A DNA stretch of 64,000 nt. It comes from Sciurus carolinensis (lineage: Eukaryota > Chordata > Mammalia > Rodentia > Sciuridae). A model generated the notes under the pieces. That model was not told where the DNA came from and did not search any database. It saw only the letters and a list, made by a program, of their open reading frames with translations. The translations under genes and the position numbers were made by a program. The stretch is from contig NC_062232.1 in the NCBI RefSeq assembly GCF_902686445.1, forward strand, positions 91,002,932-91,066,931, written 5' to 3'. Positions 1 through 10,400 of this stretch are shown here, one piece after another (the first letter of the stretch is position 1; every line of letters starts with the position of its first letter).

Positions 1-2217
1 AGTTTTCCTAATTTCTCTTTCAGAAGATTAATTACTTAAATGCATTAGATTTATTACTGTAGATTTTATATCCTATTCCTTTGCTGAATTAATTTATTAG
101 TTCTAAAAGTTTTCCGATGGAACTGGATCATCTAAATATAGAATCATGTCACTGACAAATACTGATAGTTTGAATTTTTCTTTTCCTATTCATATCCCTT
201 TAATTTCTTTGGCCTATTTAATTGCTCTGTCTAGAATTTCAAGGACGATGTTGAATAGAAGTGGTGAAAGAGGACATCTCTGCCATGTTCAGGTTTTTAG
301 AGGGAATGCTTTCAGTTTTTCTCCATTTAGAATGATGTTGGCCATAGGCTTAACATAGATAACCTTTACAATGTTAAGGTATATTCCCTATTTTTTCTAG
401 TGTTTTGAGCACGAAGGGATGCTGTATTTTATCAAATGCTTTTTCCGCATCTCATGAAATAATCATATGATTCTTAACTTAAAGTCTATTGATTTGGTGA
501 AGTACATTTATCAATTTATGGATTGAACCAACCTTGCATTCCTAGGATGAAACCCACTTGATCATGGTGCACTATCTTTTTAATATGTTTTTGCTAAAAT
601 TTTATTAAGAATTTGTGCATCTATATTCATCAGAGATATTGGTCTGAAGTTTTCTTTCCTTGATGTGTCTTTACCTGCTGTAGTATCAGGGTGATACTAG
701 CTTCATAGAATGAGTTTGGAAGGGTTCCCTACTTTTCTATTTCATGAAATACTTTGAGGATTATTGGAATGAGGATTCTTTGAATGTTTTGTAGAACTCT
801 GTTGAGAATCCATCTGGTCCAAGGCTTTTTTGGTTGGTAGACTTTTGATGGCTTCTTCTATTTCATCACTTGAAATTGGTCTGTTTAAATTGTGTATGTC
901 CTCCACATTCAGTTTGGTTGGATTGTATATCTCTAGAAATTTGTCAATGTCTTTAAGATTTTCTATTTTGTTGGAGTATATATTTTCAAAATAGCTTCTA
1001 ATTATGTTTTGTATTTCAATAGTGTCTGTGCTGATATGTGCTGTGTCCTTTTTCAACACAAATTTTAGTAATTTTAGTTTTCTCTCACCTTCTCTTCATT
1101 AGTATGGCTATGGATTTATTTTTTCAAAGAACCAACTTTTAGTTTGGTCAATTTTTTGAAGTTTTTTTGTTTCAATTTCATTGATTTCAGCTCTGATTTT
1201 AATTATTTCCTGTCTTCTACTACTTTTGGTGTTGATCTGTTTTTTTTTTTTTTAGGGCTTTGAGATGTAGTGTTAGGTAATTTGTTGACTTTTTATTCTG
1301 TTATTTTTTTTATTGAATGAACTCAATGCAATGAATTTTCCTTTTAGTAGTGCTTTCATAGTGTCCCCGATATTTTAACATGTTGTATCCATGTTCTCAT
1401 TTACCTCTAAGCATTTTCTTAATCTCCTCCCTGATGTCTTCTGCTATCCATGCTTCATTCAATAGCATATTATTTAGTCTCCAGGTGTTGGAGAATTTTC
1501 TATTTTTTATTTTATCATTTAATTCCATTATGATCTAATAGAAAGCAAGGTAGTACCTCTATTTTTTTGTATTTGCTAAGAGTTGCTTTGTGGCATAACA
1601 TATGGTCTGTTTTAGAGAAGGAAAGATGTGCTACTGAGAAAAAAGTGTATTCTCCTGTTGATGGATGGAATATTATATATATTTGTATATATCTGTTAAG
1701 TGTTATTGAGTTCTGTGGTTTCTTTGTTCAGTATTTGTTTGGAAGATCTATCCTGTGGTGAGAGAAGTGTGTTAAATTGACCCAGTATTATTGTGTAGTG
1801 ATCTATTTGATTTTCAAAATTGAAAAGGGTTTGTTTGACATGCATAGATGTTCCATTGTTTGGGGCTTAAATATTTAAAATTGTTACAGCTTGTTGATGT
1901 ATGATTCCCTTAAGCAGTATGCAGTATGAAACATCCTTCCTTATCCATTCTGACCTGAAGGACTTGGCTTGAAGTTCACTTTATCTGATATGAGAATGGA
2001 AATCCTTGCTTTTTTACTGAGTCCATGTGCATGATACGATTTTTCTCATCCATTCACCTTCAGTCTGTAGATGTCTTTTCCTATGAGTCTCCTGAAGGCA
2101 GCATATTGTTGGATCTTTTTTTAAAATCCAATCTGCCAGTCTGTATCTTTTGATTAATGAATTTAGGTCATTAGCTTTCAGGGTTATTATTGAGATATTA
2201 TTTGTATTCCTGATCAT
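1..2217 (-). pseudogene. L1 ORF2 remnant, endonuclease to reverse transcriptase
   Basis: The frame opens at 2217 with an L1 endonuclease N-terminus, including the [15 protein letters not shown] segment. It then breaks repeatedly, but ORF2 segments can be followed toward position 1. Residues encoded at 1059-742 match the linker before the RT domain (KIENLKDIDKFLE, SSDEIEEAIKSLP). Near 140-160 the RT catalytic block reads FVSDMILY instead of the usual F-A-D-D, so the first catalytic aspartate is lost. The window ends shortly after this point, so the rest of RT and the cysteine-rich C-terminus are not visible. Not functional. Confidence 0.88.
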
Positions 2218-2273
2218 TTTGGTTTACTTTTGGTTTTAAGTTGCCTCGGTTTCTCCTTTGTTTGGCTTTTCCT

Positions 2274-3290
2274 TTAGGGTAGTTCCTCCATTTGCTGACT
2301 TTTGTTGTGGTTTTTCATTTCCTCCTCATAGAATATTTTGCTGAGAATGTTCTGTAGTGTAGGCTTTCCATTTGTAAATTCTTTTAACTTTTGTTTATCA
2401 TGGAAGGTTTTTATTTCATTCCCAAATCTGAAGTTTAGTTTTGCTGGATATAAGATTCTTGGTTGGCATTCATGTTCCTTCAGAGCTTGAAATATGTTGT
2501 TCCAGGCCCTCCTAGCTTTTAGTGTTTGGGCTGACCAATCTGCCGATATTTGTATTGGTTTTCCCCTATAGGTAATCTGACAATTTTCTCTTGCAGTCTT
2601 TAAAATTCTATCTTCATTTTGTATGTTGGGCATTTCCTTTATAATGTGCCTTGGTGTGGATATATTGTAATTTTGTACTTTTTGTGTCCTGTAAGCCTCT
2701 TGTATTTGATTTTCCATTTCATTCTTCAGGTTTGGGAAATTTTCTTATACTATTTTGTTGAATAGATTGTTCATTTCTTTTGTTTGTATCTCTGTGCCTT
2801 CCTCAATCCAAATAATTCTTAAATTTGGTCTTTTCATGTTATCCCATAATTCTTGGAGGTTCTGTTCATGATTTCTTACAATCTTCTCTGTGTGTTCAAC
2901 TTTGTTTTCAAGATTAAATATTTTGTCTTCATTGTCTGTGATTCTGTGTTCCAAGTGATCTTGTCTGTTGATGATGCTTTCTATTGAGTTTTTAATTTGA
3001 TTTACTGTTTCCTTCATTTCAAGGATTTCTGTGTCACTTTTTTTTTGAATTTCTAATTCTTTATTGAAATAATCTTTTGCTTTCTGTATTAGCTCTTTTA
3101 ACTGTTTATTGAAGTGATCTTTTGCTGCCTACATTTCTTCTCTTATATAATGCTTTACTTCTTGGATCATTTTAATTAAGTACATTCTGAACTCCTTTTC
3201 TGACACCTCTCCTACTGTGCTGTCAATGGATTCTATTAATTCAGCATCTTGACTTGTTTGGGGCTCTTTCTTCCCTTTTTTTTCATGTTG
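2274..3290 (-). pseudogene. L1 ORF1 remnant
   Basis: ORF1 encodes the L1 RNA-binding trimeric chaperone. On the minus strand the pieces are 3290-3129 (N-terminus, rich in K/E), 3017-2745 (coiled coil with N and E heptads, then the start of the RRM at MKRPNLRIIWIEEG) and 2717-2274 (RRM end and C-terminal domain, with RHIIK, DRILK, TYRGKPI and SADWSAQTLKARRAW). Stops separate the three pieces (for example after REEM near 3129 and after NKIV near 2745). The likely start ATG lies at about 3285 in an A-rich run where one base is gained or lost, so the N-terminus is out of frame with what follows. Total length near 340 codons fits the family. Confidence 0.87.
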
Positions 3291-4985
3291 TCTGTGTATC
3301 TTCCCCTCTAGCAGTGTGGATCTCAAGTATTACAGTTTCCCCCCATAGGTTTATAGTGTCTCTGCAGGTTTCCAGTACCTTGTCTTTAAGTGGGAGATCA
3401 ATATTAACAGCACCTAATGCAAACAATATGCAACCTTAAATAGCCCCTATAAAAATGTTAACAGTATTGTCATTATAAACAGAGATGATGTGTTTGATTA
3501 TTATCTACAGAATAAACAATAGTTTGCAAAAAGGGCTACAATTTCTAATGATGGACAAAGAGGACAGGGGAGGGGTATAAGGTGTAATGTTAATGAGGTA
3601 AGAAGTGAGAATACAAAGTTACTAAATCATAGGAAGAGTGAAAGCAGAATCAAAAGAAGTTGGTTGTTAACAGGAGAAAATGGAGACAGAGTCTCTGAAG
3701 AAACAGACAAGTAAGAGGAAAATACAGTGAGAAAAAAATTAAAAATAAAAAAATTTAAATCTACAACAAAACTGTAACATACTATTCATACCTCCCAGTC
3801 TTCAGTAGCCTGATGCATGAAATGTACTTGATTTCCAACATGTTACAGATGTGAAAGCAGGAAAGAAAAAAGAAAAAAATGGTGAAAAAAAGGTTTTGAA
3901 GGGAAATTGAACAATTGTTTTTGTTGGAGTTCAATATCTTCTCTGCCTTCCTTCTCTTCTGATAGGTGGAGTTGTCTGGAGTTTGCCGAGAACTCCAACC
4001 TTTGGATGATGACAGTTACTAACATGGAAGTTTTATATTTGGAGGTAGGACTTCTGGAGATGGGGTATAGCAATTGCCAGTCCCTCTGGAAGACTGCACC
4101 CCAGGACTCTCTTTTGGGGTCCACTCATGTGACACAGGAGCCTGATCTTAGCCCCTTCCCTCACTTGTGGATCCCACAATTCCTGGTCCATAATGTAGTC
4201 TCTAAATTGTATCTCTCCTGTCCCTGCCTTTTTGATTTCCCATTGATGAACCTCTCTCCCCAGAGGTCCTGAGGACTGAGTGCTGGGACCTGTGCGCCTG
4301 TCTTGGAAAGCTGTTCTGTACTAGGCAAATCAGGACCAGGCATTGAGAGTTGTGGGCCAGCCATGTAGCTGCAGGCACTGGGCTGGTTGGTGGCTAGGGG
4401 ATGGTTGGGAGACTGGGGATTGAGGAGCTAGGGGGCCCAGGTGCTTGGTAGAGTCATGGACCAGGCTGATGTCGGGCCCCAACAGTGCTCCTGACTTGTC
4501 TCTGGAATTCCGATGGGTGCCGGGCTGTTTGACTCTGCGAGCTGGGATCAAGATGCCCTCACACCCTTTTCCCACCAATCGACCCCTTGCAAGGCTCTCT
4601 CCTGCCTCTGCAGCAAGATGGTGGCTAGTAGCTCACCTAGCATGGATACCCCAGATGCAACCAAGTCTGCAGGGCCCTTGGTGATGATCTTTCAGGTCCT
4701 GGTTGTTATCCCTGGATGTAAGCAGCCACAACCCAAGTTGGTGACAGCAGCAGTGGCTAACCTGTAGGTACTTTGATAATAAACTTCTAGTCTCTGGCAG
4801 GTGTCCCAGATGGAAGCTGCTCCAGCTAAATATGGTGGCAGCAGCCACAGGAATAATCCAAGATGGCAGCAGAGGTGTCCCAAGGAGTTGGTAGATGGGG
4901 AGCCACAGTATGGTACATCCATGCAGGGCCAGCCAGGGCTGGAGAGCATCATGTGGCAGGCTGGTGCTGCAGATCCCCCGATTTT
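3291..4985 (-). promoter_or_regulatory. L1 copy 1 5'UTR (type A promoter region)
   Basis: This is the internal promoter region of copy 1. The part nearest ORF1 (3291 to about 3828) aligns with copy 2 (22835-22992 and 24055-24455). Beyond 3828 the two copies have unrelated sequence, so copy 1 carries its own distal 5'UTR, which is GC-rich (about 4050-4985). Several short open frames here, up to 121 codons, are chance products of GC-rich DNA. No canonical YY1 or other factor site was assigned. Confidence 0.7.
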
Positions 4986-6685
4986 TTCATAGAAACACAG
5001 TACTCCAATTTTTTGTGTGTGAATTGTCTACTGTTGATGTCATGCCTCAAGAGCTGAGTTAAATCAGTGCAAAAAAGACTGTGCAGCCTGCAAAAACCTA
5101 AAATATATACTATTTGGCCCTTTACAAAATAGTGTGCCAATTGTCATGCTTATGAATTGAAGGATCCTAATAAAATGTGTGAGTCACCTGAGAAAAGTAG
5201 CAGACTGAGCCTGTATCTTCCAGCAACATTCAAACATGAATTTGCATATTTAACCTGTTAGGTTACCCATAAGGGACCTAAGAAAGAGCATAAATCAAAA
5301 AGAGATTTTACAAGGGGAGAAGGGGAAGGGAGTTCCAAAGTAAGTATCCCTGACCTTCTCTGGGGAGAGGAACTACATTAAGATTGGCCTGAACTTTGAA
5401 GACATGAGTAAGGACCATGGGTGAGAGGGCACAGTGGTACTTATGAGTAGCTTGGTGAATGAATATTGTAGGTAAGGGGAGAGTGTGGGACCTATCCAAA
5501 CCTCATGAGAAAGAGGAGAAAGCATAGCTTCCTGCCCACATTTCCTCCTCATACCCTGACACCAAAAGTGCATGGGGCTACAGAGTAAGCAGCCCAGCAG
5601 AGGCTAAGGCCCTGCCATGGAATGGGTCAGACTTCCCACTCATGGATTCCTCTGTGATGAACTTTGGTGATTCTTGGCAACACTTAGGGAGGGCTAAGTA
5701 GAGAGTTGTTCAGAAGCACATTGAGCATCTCAACATCCCAGAGTCCCTGGAGACTAGGGGAAGGGACAGCACCAAACATCGGGTGCCCTCATTCATCACT
5801 TCGCTCTCCTTCATACAAATCCTCCAAATTTAGGTTTGAAATCACCAAGACCTTGTGAATCTTCGTGCTCTGAAGCCTTCTGCTATTCCCCTACACTCAA
5901 AACTTAAAGGTCGGAAGTTGCAACCCTCCCAGTTTCTTTCTTACATCCAGGCAATGCCATAATCCAGGGACTGAGGGGGCGGTTTTCTTGGGAGAGGTCC
6001 TCTTTATCTTCTTTCCTGCTTTCACAGCCACTGCCAACCTGGCCAACAATCTCCTGGTGTACCCACACATACACGCAAATTCCTCTCCCTCCCCAAAGAA
6101 GCAAATGATTTCTGCTCCTCGGGTGAGTCACCACCCAGTAAGAGTTACCACAAGCCTGATTTCTGCGTCAGCAGTCCCAACATGCTGTTTTTCTCAAAGG
6201 GTGGGGAAACAAGAGGGAGGGCAGGAGTGGGGGATGGAACAAAGTGAACACACCACAACCAAAGAGTTGTCTCTGCTCTTCTACCTCCTACTGGCCAGAA
6301 GGGGCCTTTGGTATGTTAGGCATCCTGCGCGTTGCCAGTTTCGTTTCCCTTGCTCTTTTAGTTTACTTATTCCCTTGGATGTTCAGGTTTATGTTCTGCG
6401 ATGGGGTTAGGTTTCCAAGTGGACCCCAGAGACACCACAAAGGGGATTTAGGGCAGCCCTGTGAACAGTCTCACTGACCTAAATAGGTGTGGTCTAATCC
6501 TATGAAGCTGAAGATACTGTTGGAATGATACACAGAACATTGATATCCAAGGGCAGTGTAGAGAATTCATGACAGTTACCAGAACAGGAAGGATAGAAAA
6601 ACCCTGAACCCTGGTAGTAGTCGTAATAATAATAATAATAACAGCAAAGTATTATTATACACTGTTTAAAGACACACAGACATAG
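4986..6685. other. Unique sequence, no gene identified
   Basis: I recognise no interspersed repeat here. The stretch is moderately GC-rich after 5300. An exon-like segment bounded by AG and GTGAGT lies at 6028-6122 (see findings). Open frames are short and lack recognisable domains. A small (AAT)n run lies at 6626-6643. Confidence 0.5.
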
Positions 6686-6689
6686 ACAT

Positions 6690-6870
6690 ATTTAATGGTT
6701 TTAGTATAATCTTACAACAATCCAATGAGGTCGACAGTATTTTTAATACCATATCTCAGATGAGAAAACCAAGGGCTATCAGGTAAAGCAGTTGTCCTGA
6801 AGTCTCTAAGATACTAAGGCAAAGAATCAGAATTTGAGCCTTGGGGTCTGGCACTAGGGTCCATTCAACC
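6690..6870 (-). repeat. MIR SINE fragment
   Basis: The order of motifs matches an antisense MIR: aatcttacaacaatcc, then a block like 'ttttacagatgaggaaact' (here tctcagatgagaaaacc), then a tail resembling 'agccggg.ttcgaacc..ggt.tggc' (here aatttgagccttggggtctggc). It is ancient and diverged, with no target duplication visible. Confidence 0.6.
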
Positions 6871-6947
6871 ACCAGACTTCACTCAGAGAAAGTATTCATG
6901 CTTAAATATAAAGGACCCTACATCTGAAAGAGTCCTTTGAATAAATC

Positions 6948-7003
6948 CTTTCCTTCCTTCCTCCTTCCCTCCCCCCTCCCTCCTTCTTCCCTCTTCTTTC
7001 TTC

Positions 7004-7070
<67 letters not shown>

Positions 7071-7072
7071 TC
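6948..7072. repeat. Pyrimidine tract ending in (TTTC)n
   Basis: A pure C/T run begins with irregular CCTTCC units and becomes about eighteen perfect TTTC units. It adjoins the 3' end of the antisense B1-dID SINE that follows, so it is best read as the expanded A-rich tail of that SINE (GAAA on its own strand). Minus-strand open frames of repeated KERK residues here are artefacts. Confidence 0.95.
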
Positions 7073-7250
7073 AACACAGGGTATTGAACCCAGAAGTACT
7101 ATGCCACTGAGCTGCATCCCCAGTCCTTTCTATTTTTATTTTGGGACAGGGTCTGGCTAAATTACCCATGCTGGCCTTGAACTTGTGATCTTCCTGCCTC
7201 AGCTTCCACAATTCATGGGACCGCAGGCATGTACCACCATGCCCAGCCCA
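7073..7250 (-). mobile_element. B1-dID dimeric SINE
   Basis: On the minus strand it starts with the 7SL-derived B1 half (GGGCTGGGCATGGTGG, then CCTG.GGTCCC, GAGGCAGGAAGATCAC). A linker leads to the ID-like half (GGACTGGGGATGCAGCTCAGT, GGGTTCAATACCC) and then the (GAAA)n tail at 7072-6948. It is RNA polymerase III-derived and was mobilised by L1 machinery. Confidence 0.85.
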
Positions 7251-7743
7251 TGGCAGACATTCTGACATGTAGCTCTCTGGAAAAGGAGGGAATAAGAGAA
7301 GGAAGTAAAATATGAGATCTTGTGCTACTATTCCTTGTCATATCCCTTAAGTTAGATACATGCTGAGCTTTTGTAAAGATTGGCAGAGAGTCTAGTATGG
7401 TAAATAAGTTGGAGACTGGTACTAAGGCCTTCAAAATCTCTTTGAGTGAAAGGTTTAAACTTCCTGTGTGTTTCTTTGTGTCTGTATCATGGATTTATTG
7501 CTTCCAGTCTCCTTACAATCCACCATATACCCTCATATAACAGAATATTTTTTAGGGCCGCTTATTCCTAAAGGACAGTATACAAATTTTGAGCATAGGA
7601 AGGAGTCTTTTAGTAAAACACAGTAAAGGAGGAAGTGACTCACAAATGAACATTTAACTGATCAGAACATTCTTTCTGATGCATTTGACCACTGATAAAG
7701 AAGGAGTCTGCTATCATCTCTTAAAAAGAAAAAGAAATAGAGA

Positions 7744-7809
7744 AGGAATGAAAGAAAGAAAGAAAGAGAGAGAGAAAGAGAGAAAGAAAAGAAAGAAAAA
7801 GAAAGAAAG

Positions 7810-7898
<89 letters not shown>
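7744..7898. repeat. (AAAG)n purine microsatellite
   Basis: About 150 bp of almost pure purine, irregular at first (mixed GA and AAAG units) and then perfect AAAG units up to the start of the ID element. It is the strand complement of the (TTTC)n tract 670 bp upstream. Long KERK-type open frames on the plus strand and FLSF-type frames on the minus strand come from this repeat. Confidence 0.95.
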
Positions 7899-7899
<1 letters not shown>

Positions 7900-7992
7900 G
7901 GGCTGGGGAGATAGCTCAGTCGGCAGAGTGCTTGTCTTGCAAGCACAAGGCCCTGGGTTCAATCCCCAGCACCCACCCCCCCAAAAAAAAGA
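7899..7992 (+). mobile_element. ID SINE (tRNA-Ala derived)
   Basis: It begins GGGGCTGGGGAGATAGCTCAGT (A box of the tRNA-Ala ancestor) and contains GGGTTCAATCCCCAGCACC (B box), then a short A-rich tail. It sits directly after the (AAAG)n run. It is not a tRNA gene: the acceptor stem and anticodon arm of a real tRNA are not preserved. Confidence 0.88.
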
Positions 7993-7999
7993 GAAAGAA

Positions 8000-9072
8000 A
8001 GCCTACCTCAGGTAGCTACTATGATTTTCACTAAAATAATGTTCAACATCAGAAATGAGGTTGACTCCTGGATAAAATTGTGGCCAGTATACTCAGAATC
8101 ACATTGTAGATTTAGGCCATAATGAAAGTCCCTTGGTTTAGCAGCACAATCCAGAAACTGTATTAAATATTCAATGATAGAACCCTTCCTGGAACATAGC
8201 CTTTCTACTTGAAAAGAAGCAGTACTCATTGAAATACATCCTCTCTAGAATGGAAAATGTATAACTGCCCCGTATTCAAATAGCTGCAATTTGATAGATT
8301 AAACTGGGACAACAGCATACTAAGTGAATAGAAAAAAATGCTATATATGCATAAAGTCATGACTTCAAAATATATGCTGCATTTGCAGGGAAAACTAACA
8401 GACAAAATATGAGGTATGCTGCAGTTAGTGCCATGGTTACCCTTTCTACAAAAGAGCATTGGGAGGGCCATGGAACAAAGAACTTTAAGCTTTAAGCTGA
8501 AACTATAGATCAAAAGGGAGTGGACAATTAATAATGATCACGGACATAGATCTGTACATATAATTATATATGGAAAAAAATGGCAACTTGGGACCAATCA
8601 GTGATTGCCATAAAGAAAATTAGAGGTTAACATGTGGTAATACAATTAAATCAAAATGTTTATCAATCACTAACTATCAGCATTTCTAACTTCAACTTAG
8701 GAAAGTAAAGACAGAAATGTTATAAACCAGTGACAGTATTCATTTTTTCAAGAAAGACTTGTGACCCTCTTTGAAGTGAAAGGAAGAATATAGAAAAGAT
8801 GAGAACTAAGAATGGAAAACAAGGTTCTGTTAAGATGAAGGTTTGAGGGAAAAAGTTAATATTACTTTTTGATTTGCATTTGCCTAAAATATTTTGCAAA
8901 AAATACAGGTTATTAAGTTACTCACCTGATCCACTGCCCTAACCCTCCTGTCTGTGTACCAGAGGTTTTCAACATGGGGCCTTTGAAGTTTCTTGAGATT
9001 ATATAAAGAAATCTCTGTGTTTATGATGTGTACATATTTTTCCATACAGATTGTTCCCCTTTCTGATATTAG
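8000..9072. other. Unique AT-rich sequence, no gene identified
   Basis: No repeat family recognised and no open frame above 100 codons with any domain. The stretch ends at the target duplication of the L1 that follows. Confidence 0.45.
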
Positions 9073-9084
9073 CTGGGTAATCTT

Positions 9085-9814
9085 TTTTCCCATTTTATTT
9101 TGTATTTGTTCTAATTAGTTATATATGACAGTAGAATGCATTTTGACACAACATACATAAATTTAGTATAACTTCTCATTTTTCTAGTTATACATGATGA
9201 AGAGTTGCACAGGTCATGTAGTCATATGTATATAGGGTAATAATGTCTGATTCATTATACTACCCTTCCTACCCTCATATCCCCTCCCCTCTGTCTAATA
9301 CAAAGTAATTCTAGTCTTCCCTAGGCCTCCCCACTTATTGTGAATGAGCATCCACATATGAGAGAAAACATTAGGACTTTGGTTCTTTGGGATTGGTTTA
9401 TTTCACTTAGCATGATAATCCCCTAGTCCATCCATTTACTGACGAATGTCAGAAAGTCATTCTTCTTTATGGCTGAGTAATATTCCATTGTGTATATATA
9501 CCACATTTCTTTATCCATTTATATGTTGAAGGACATCTAGGTTGGTTCCATAGTTTAGCTATTGTGAGTTGAGCTGCTATAAACACTGATATGACTGTGT
9601 CACTGTAGTATGCTGATTTTAAGTCCTTTGGGTATAAACCGAGGAGTGGGATGACTAGGTCAAATGGTTGTTCCATTCGAAGTTTTCTGAGGAATATCCA
9701 TGCTGGTTTCCATAGCAATTGCACCAATTTGGGGTCCCCCCAGCAATGTATGAATATACCTTTTTCCTCACATCCTCGTCAACATTTATTGTTGCTTGTA
9801 TTCTTGATAATTCA
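9085..9814 (-). mobile_element. 5'-truncated L1 with target duplication
   Basis: The minus strand carries the last part of L1 ORF2 (about 9727-9390, including the FDLVIPLLGLYPKD block and the C-terminal segment) and then the 3'UTR. It is flanked by a 12-bp duplication, ctgggtaatctt at 9073-9084 and ctgggtaatatt at 9815-9826, differing at one base. This is a typical target-primed insertion that lost its 5' end. Confidence 0.88.
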
Positions 9815-10052
9815 ACTGGGTAATATTGACATTAATTTATATTTTTGCCTCTAACAATGATATATTTCCCATCAATGTAATTAACATATATGCTTTTGGC
9901 CAGAAGAGTGTCCATAGAGGGGAAGCATAGAAGATGTAGATTTAATAGTTGCTAGAGTATTGTGCTGATATCTGGATCTTGCAGCTCAGTAAGAATAATT
10001 TATCTCACTATATGGTTCCTTATCATGTCTGGTTGGGGAAGAAAGAAAACCA

Positions 10053-10207
10053 GGATTTGGAGTTATAGCTCAGTGGTAGAGCTCTTGCCTAGCACATGTG
10101 AGGCACTAGGTTCCATCCTTAGTACCACATAAATAAATAAATAATTTAATTAATTAATTAATAAAAATACTGTGTCCATCTACAACTAAAGAAAAAATTT
10201 TTTTAAA
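10053..10207 (+). mobile_element. ID SINE with conserved 3' tail (type T)
   Basis: The ID body (GTTATAGCTCAGTGGTAGAG through the B-box region) is followed by AATA repeats and a unique tail containing tgtgtccatctacaactaaa at 10171-10190. The same tail follows two other ID copies in this window (25876-26009 and 45647-45790). A perfect 14-bp target duplication, aagaaagaaaacca, flanks it at 10039-10052 and 10208-10221. Confidence 0.92.
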
Positions 10208-10249
10208 AAGAAAGAAAACCAACCTATACCTGAAAAGTCATCTCCTATG

Positions 10250-10400
10250 TGCCAGGCACTATCATTCATTTATTGATTAGACAAACACTTATTGAGTGCT
10301 CACTATGTTTGTGTACATTGTTTTATTCCCTAAGCTCCACACAAGAAGTATTATTTCCCACATTTTATCGATAAAGAAATGAACATTTGAAGAGATTCAG
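10250..10400 (+). repeat. Ancient MIR or L2 fragment
   Basis: Contains tgccaggcact, then attgagtgctcactatgtttgtg, then a 'cccacattttat..ataaagaaatgaa' block, which matches the conserved core of MIR/L2-type repeats. Very diverged. Confidence 0.45.

Larger units (their letters stand above)
1..4985 (-). mobile_element. Long LINE-1 (copy 1), cut by the window start
   Basis: Read on the minus strand this is a long L1: a GC-rich 5'UTR (about 4985 to 3290), ORF1 (about 3290 to 2274), a short spacer, and ORF2 from 2217 to the window edge, which falls inside the reverse transcriptase domain. The 3' half lies outside the window. L1s are autonomous non-LTR retrotransposons whose ORF1 protein binds the RNA and whose ORF2 protein nicks DNA and reverse-transcribes. 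Both frames carry several stops and shifts, so this copy is dead. It aligns along most of its length with copy 2 (19437-24655) and copy 3 (54256-60044). The 5' edge near 4985 is estimated from where L1-like GC-rich sequence stops; no target-site duplication can be tested because the 3' end is missing. Confidence 0.9.

Noticed and set aside
4050..4985. Possible CpG island promoter of a host gene
   Set aside because: GC-rich, but few CG dinucleotides, and it is continuous with the L1 5'UTR.
7899..7980. tRNA-like A and B boxes, also at 30386, 45647 and others
   Set aside because: These are ID SINEs; they lack a complete cloverleaf and carry A-rich tails and target duplications.
7662..8122. Frames of repeated KERK or FLSF residues (94-147 codons)
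   Set aside because: Translation of the (AAAG)n microsatellite and ID element.
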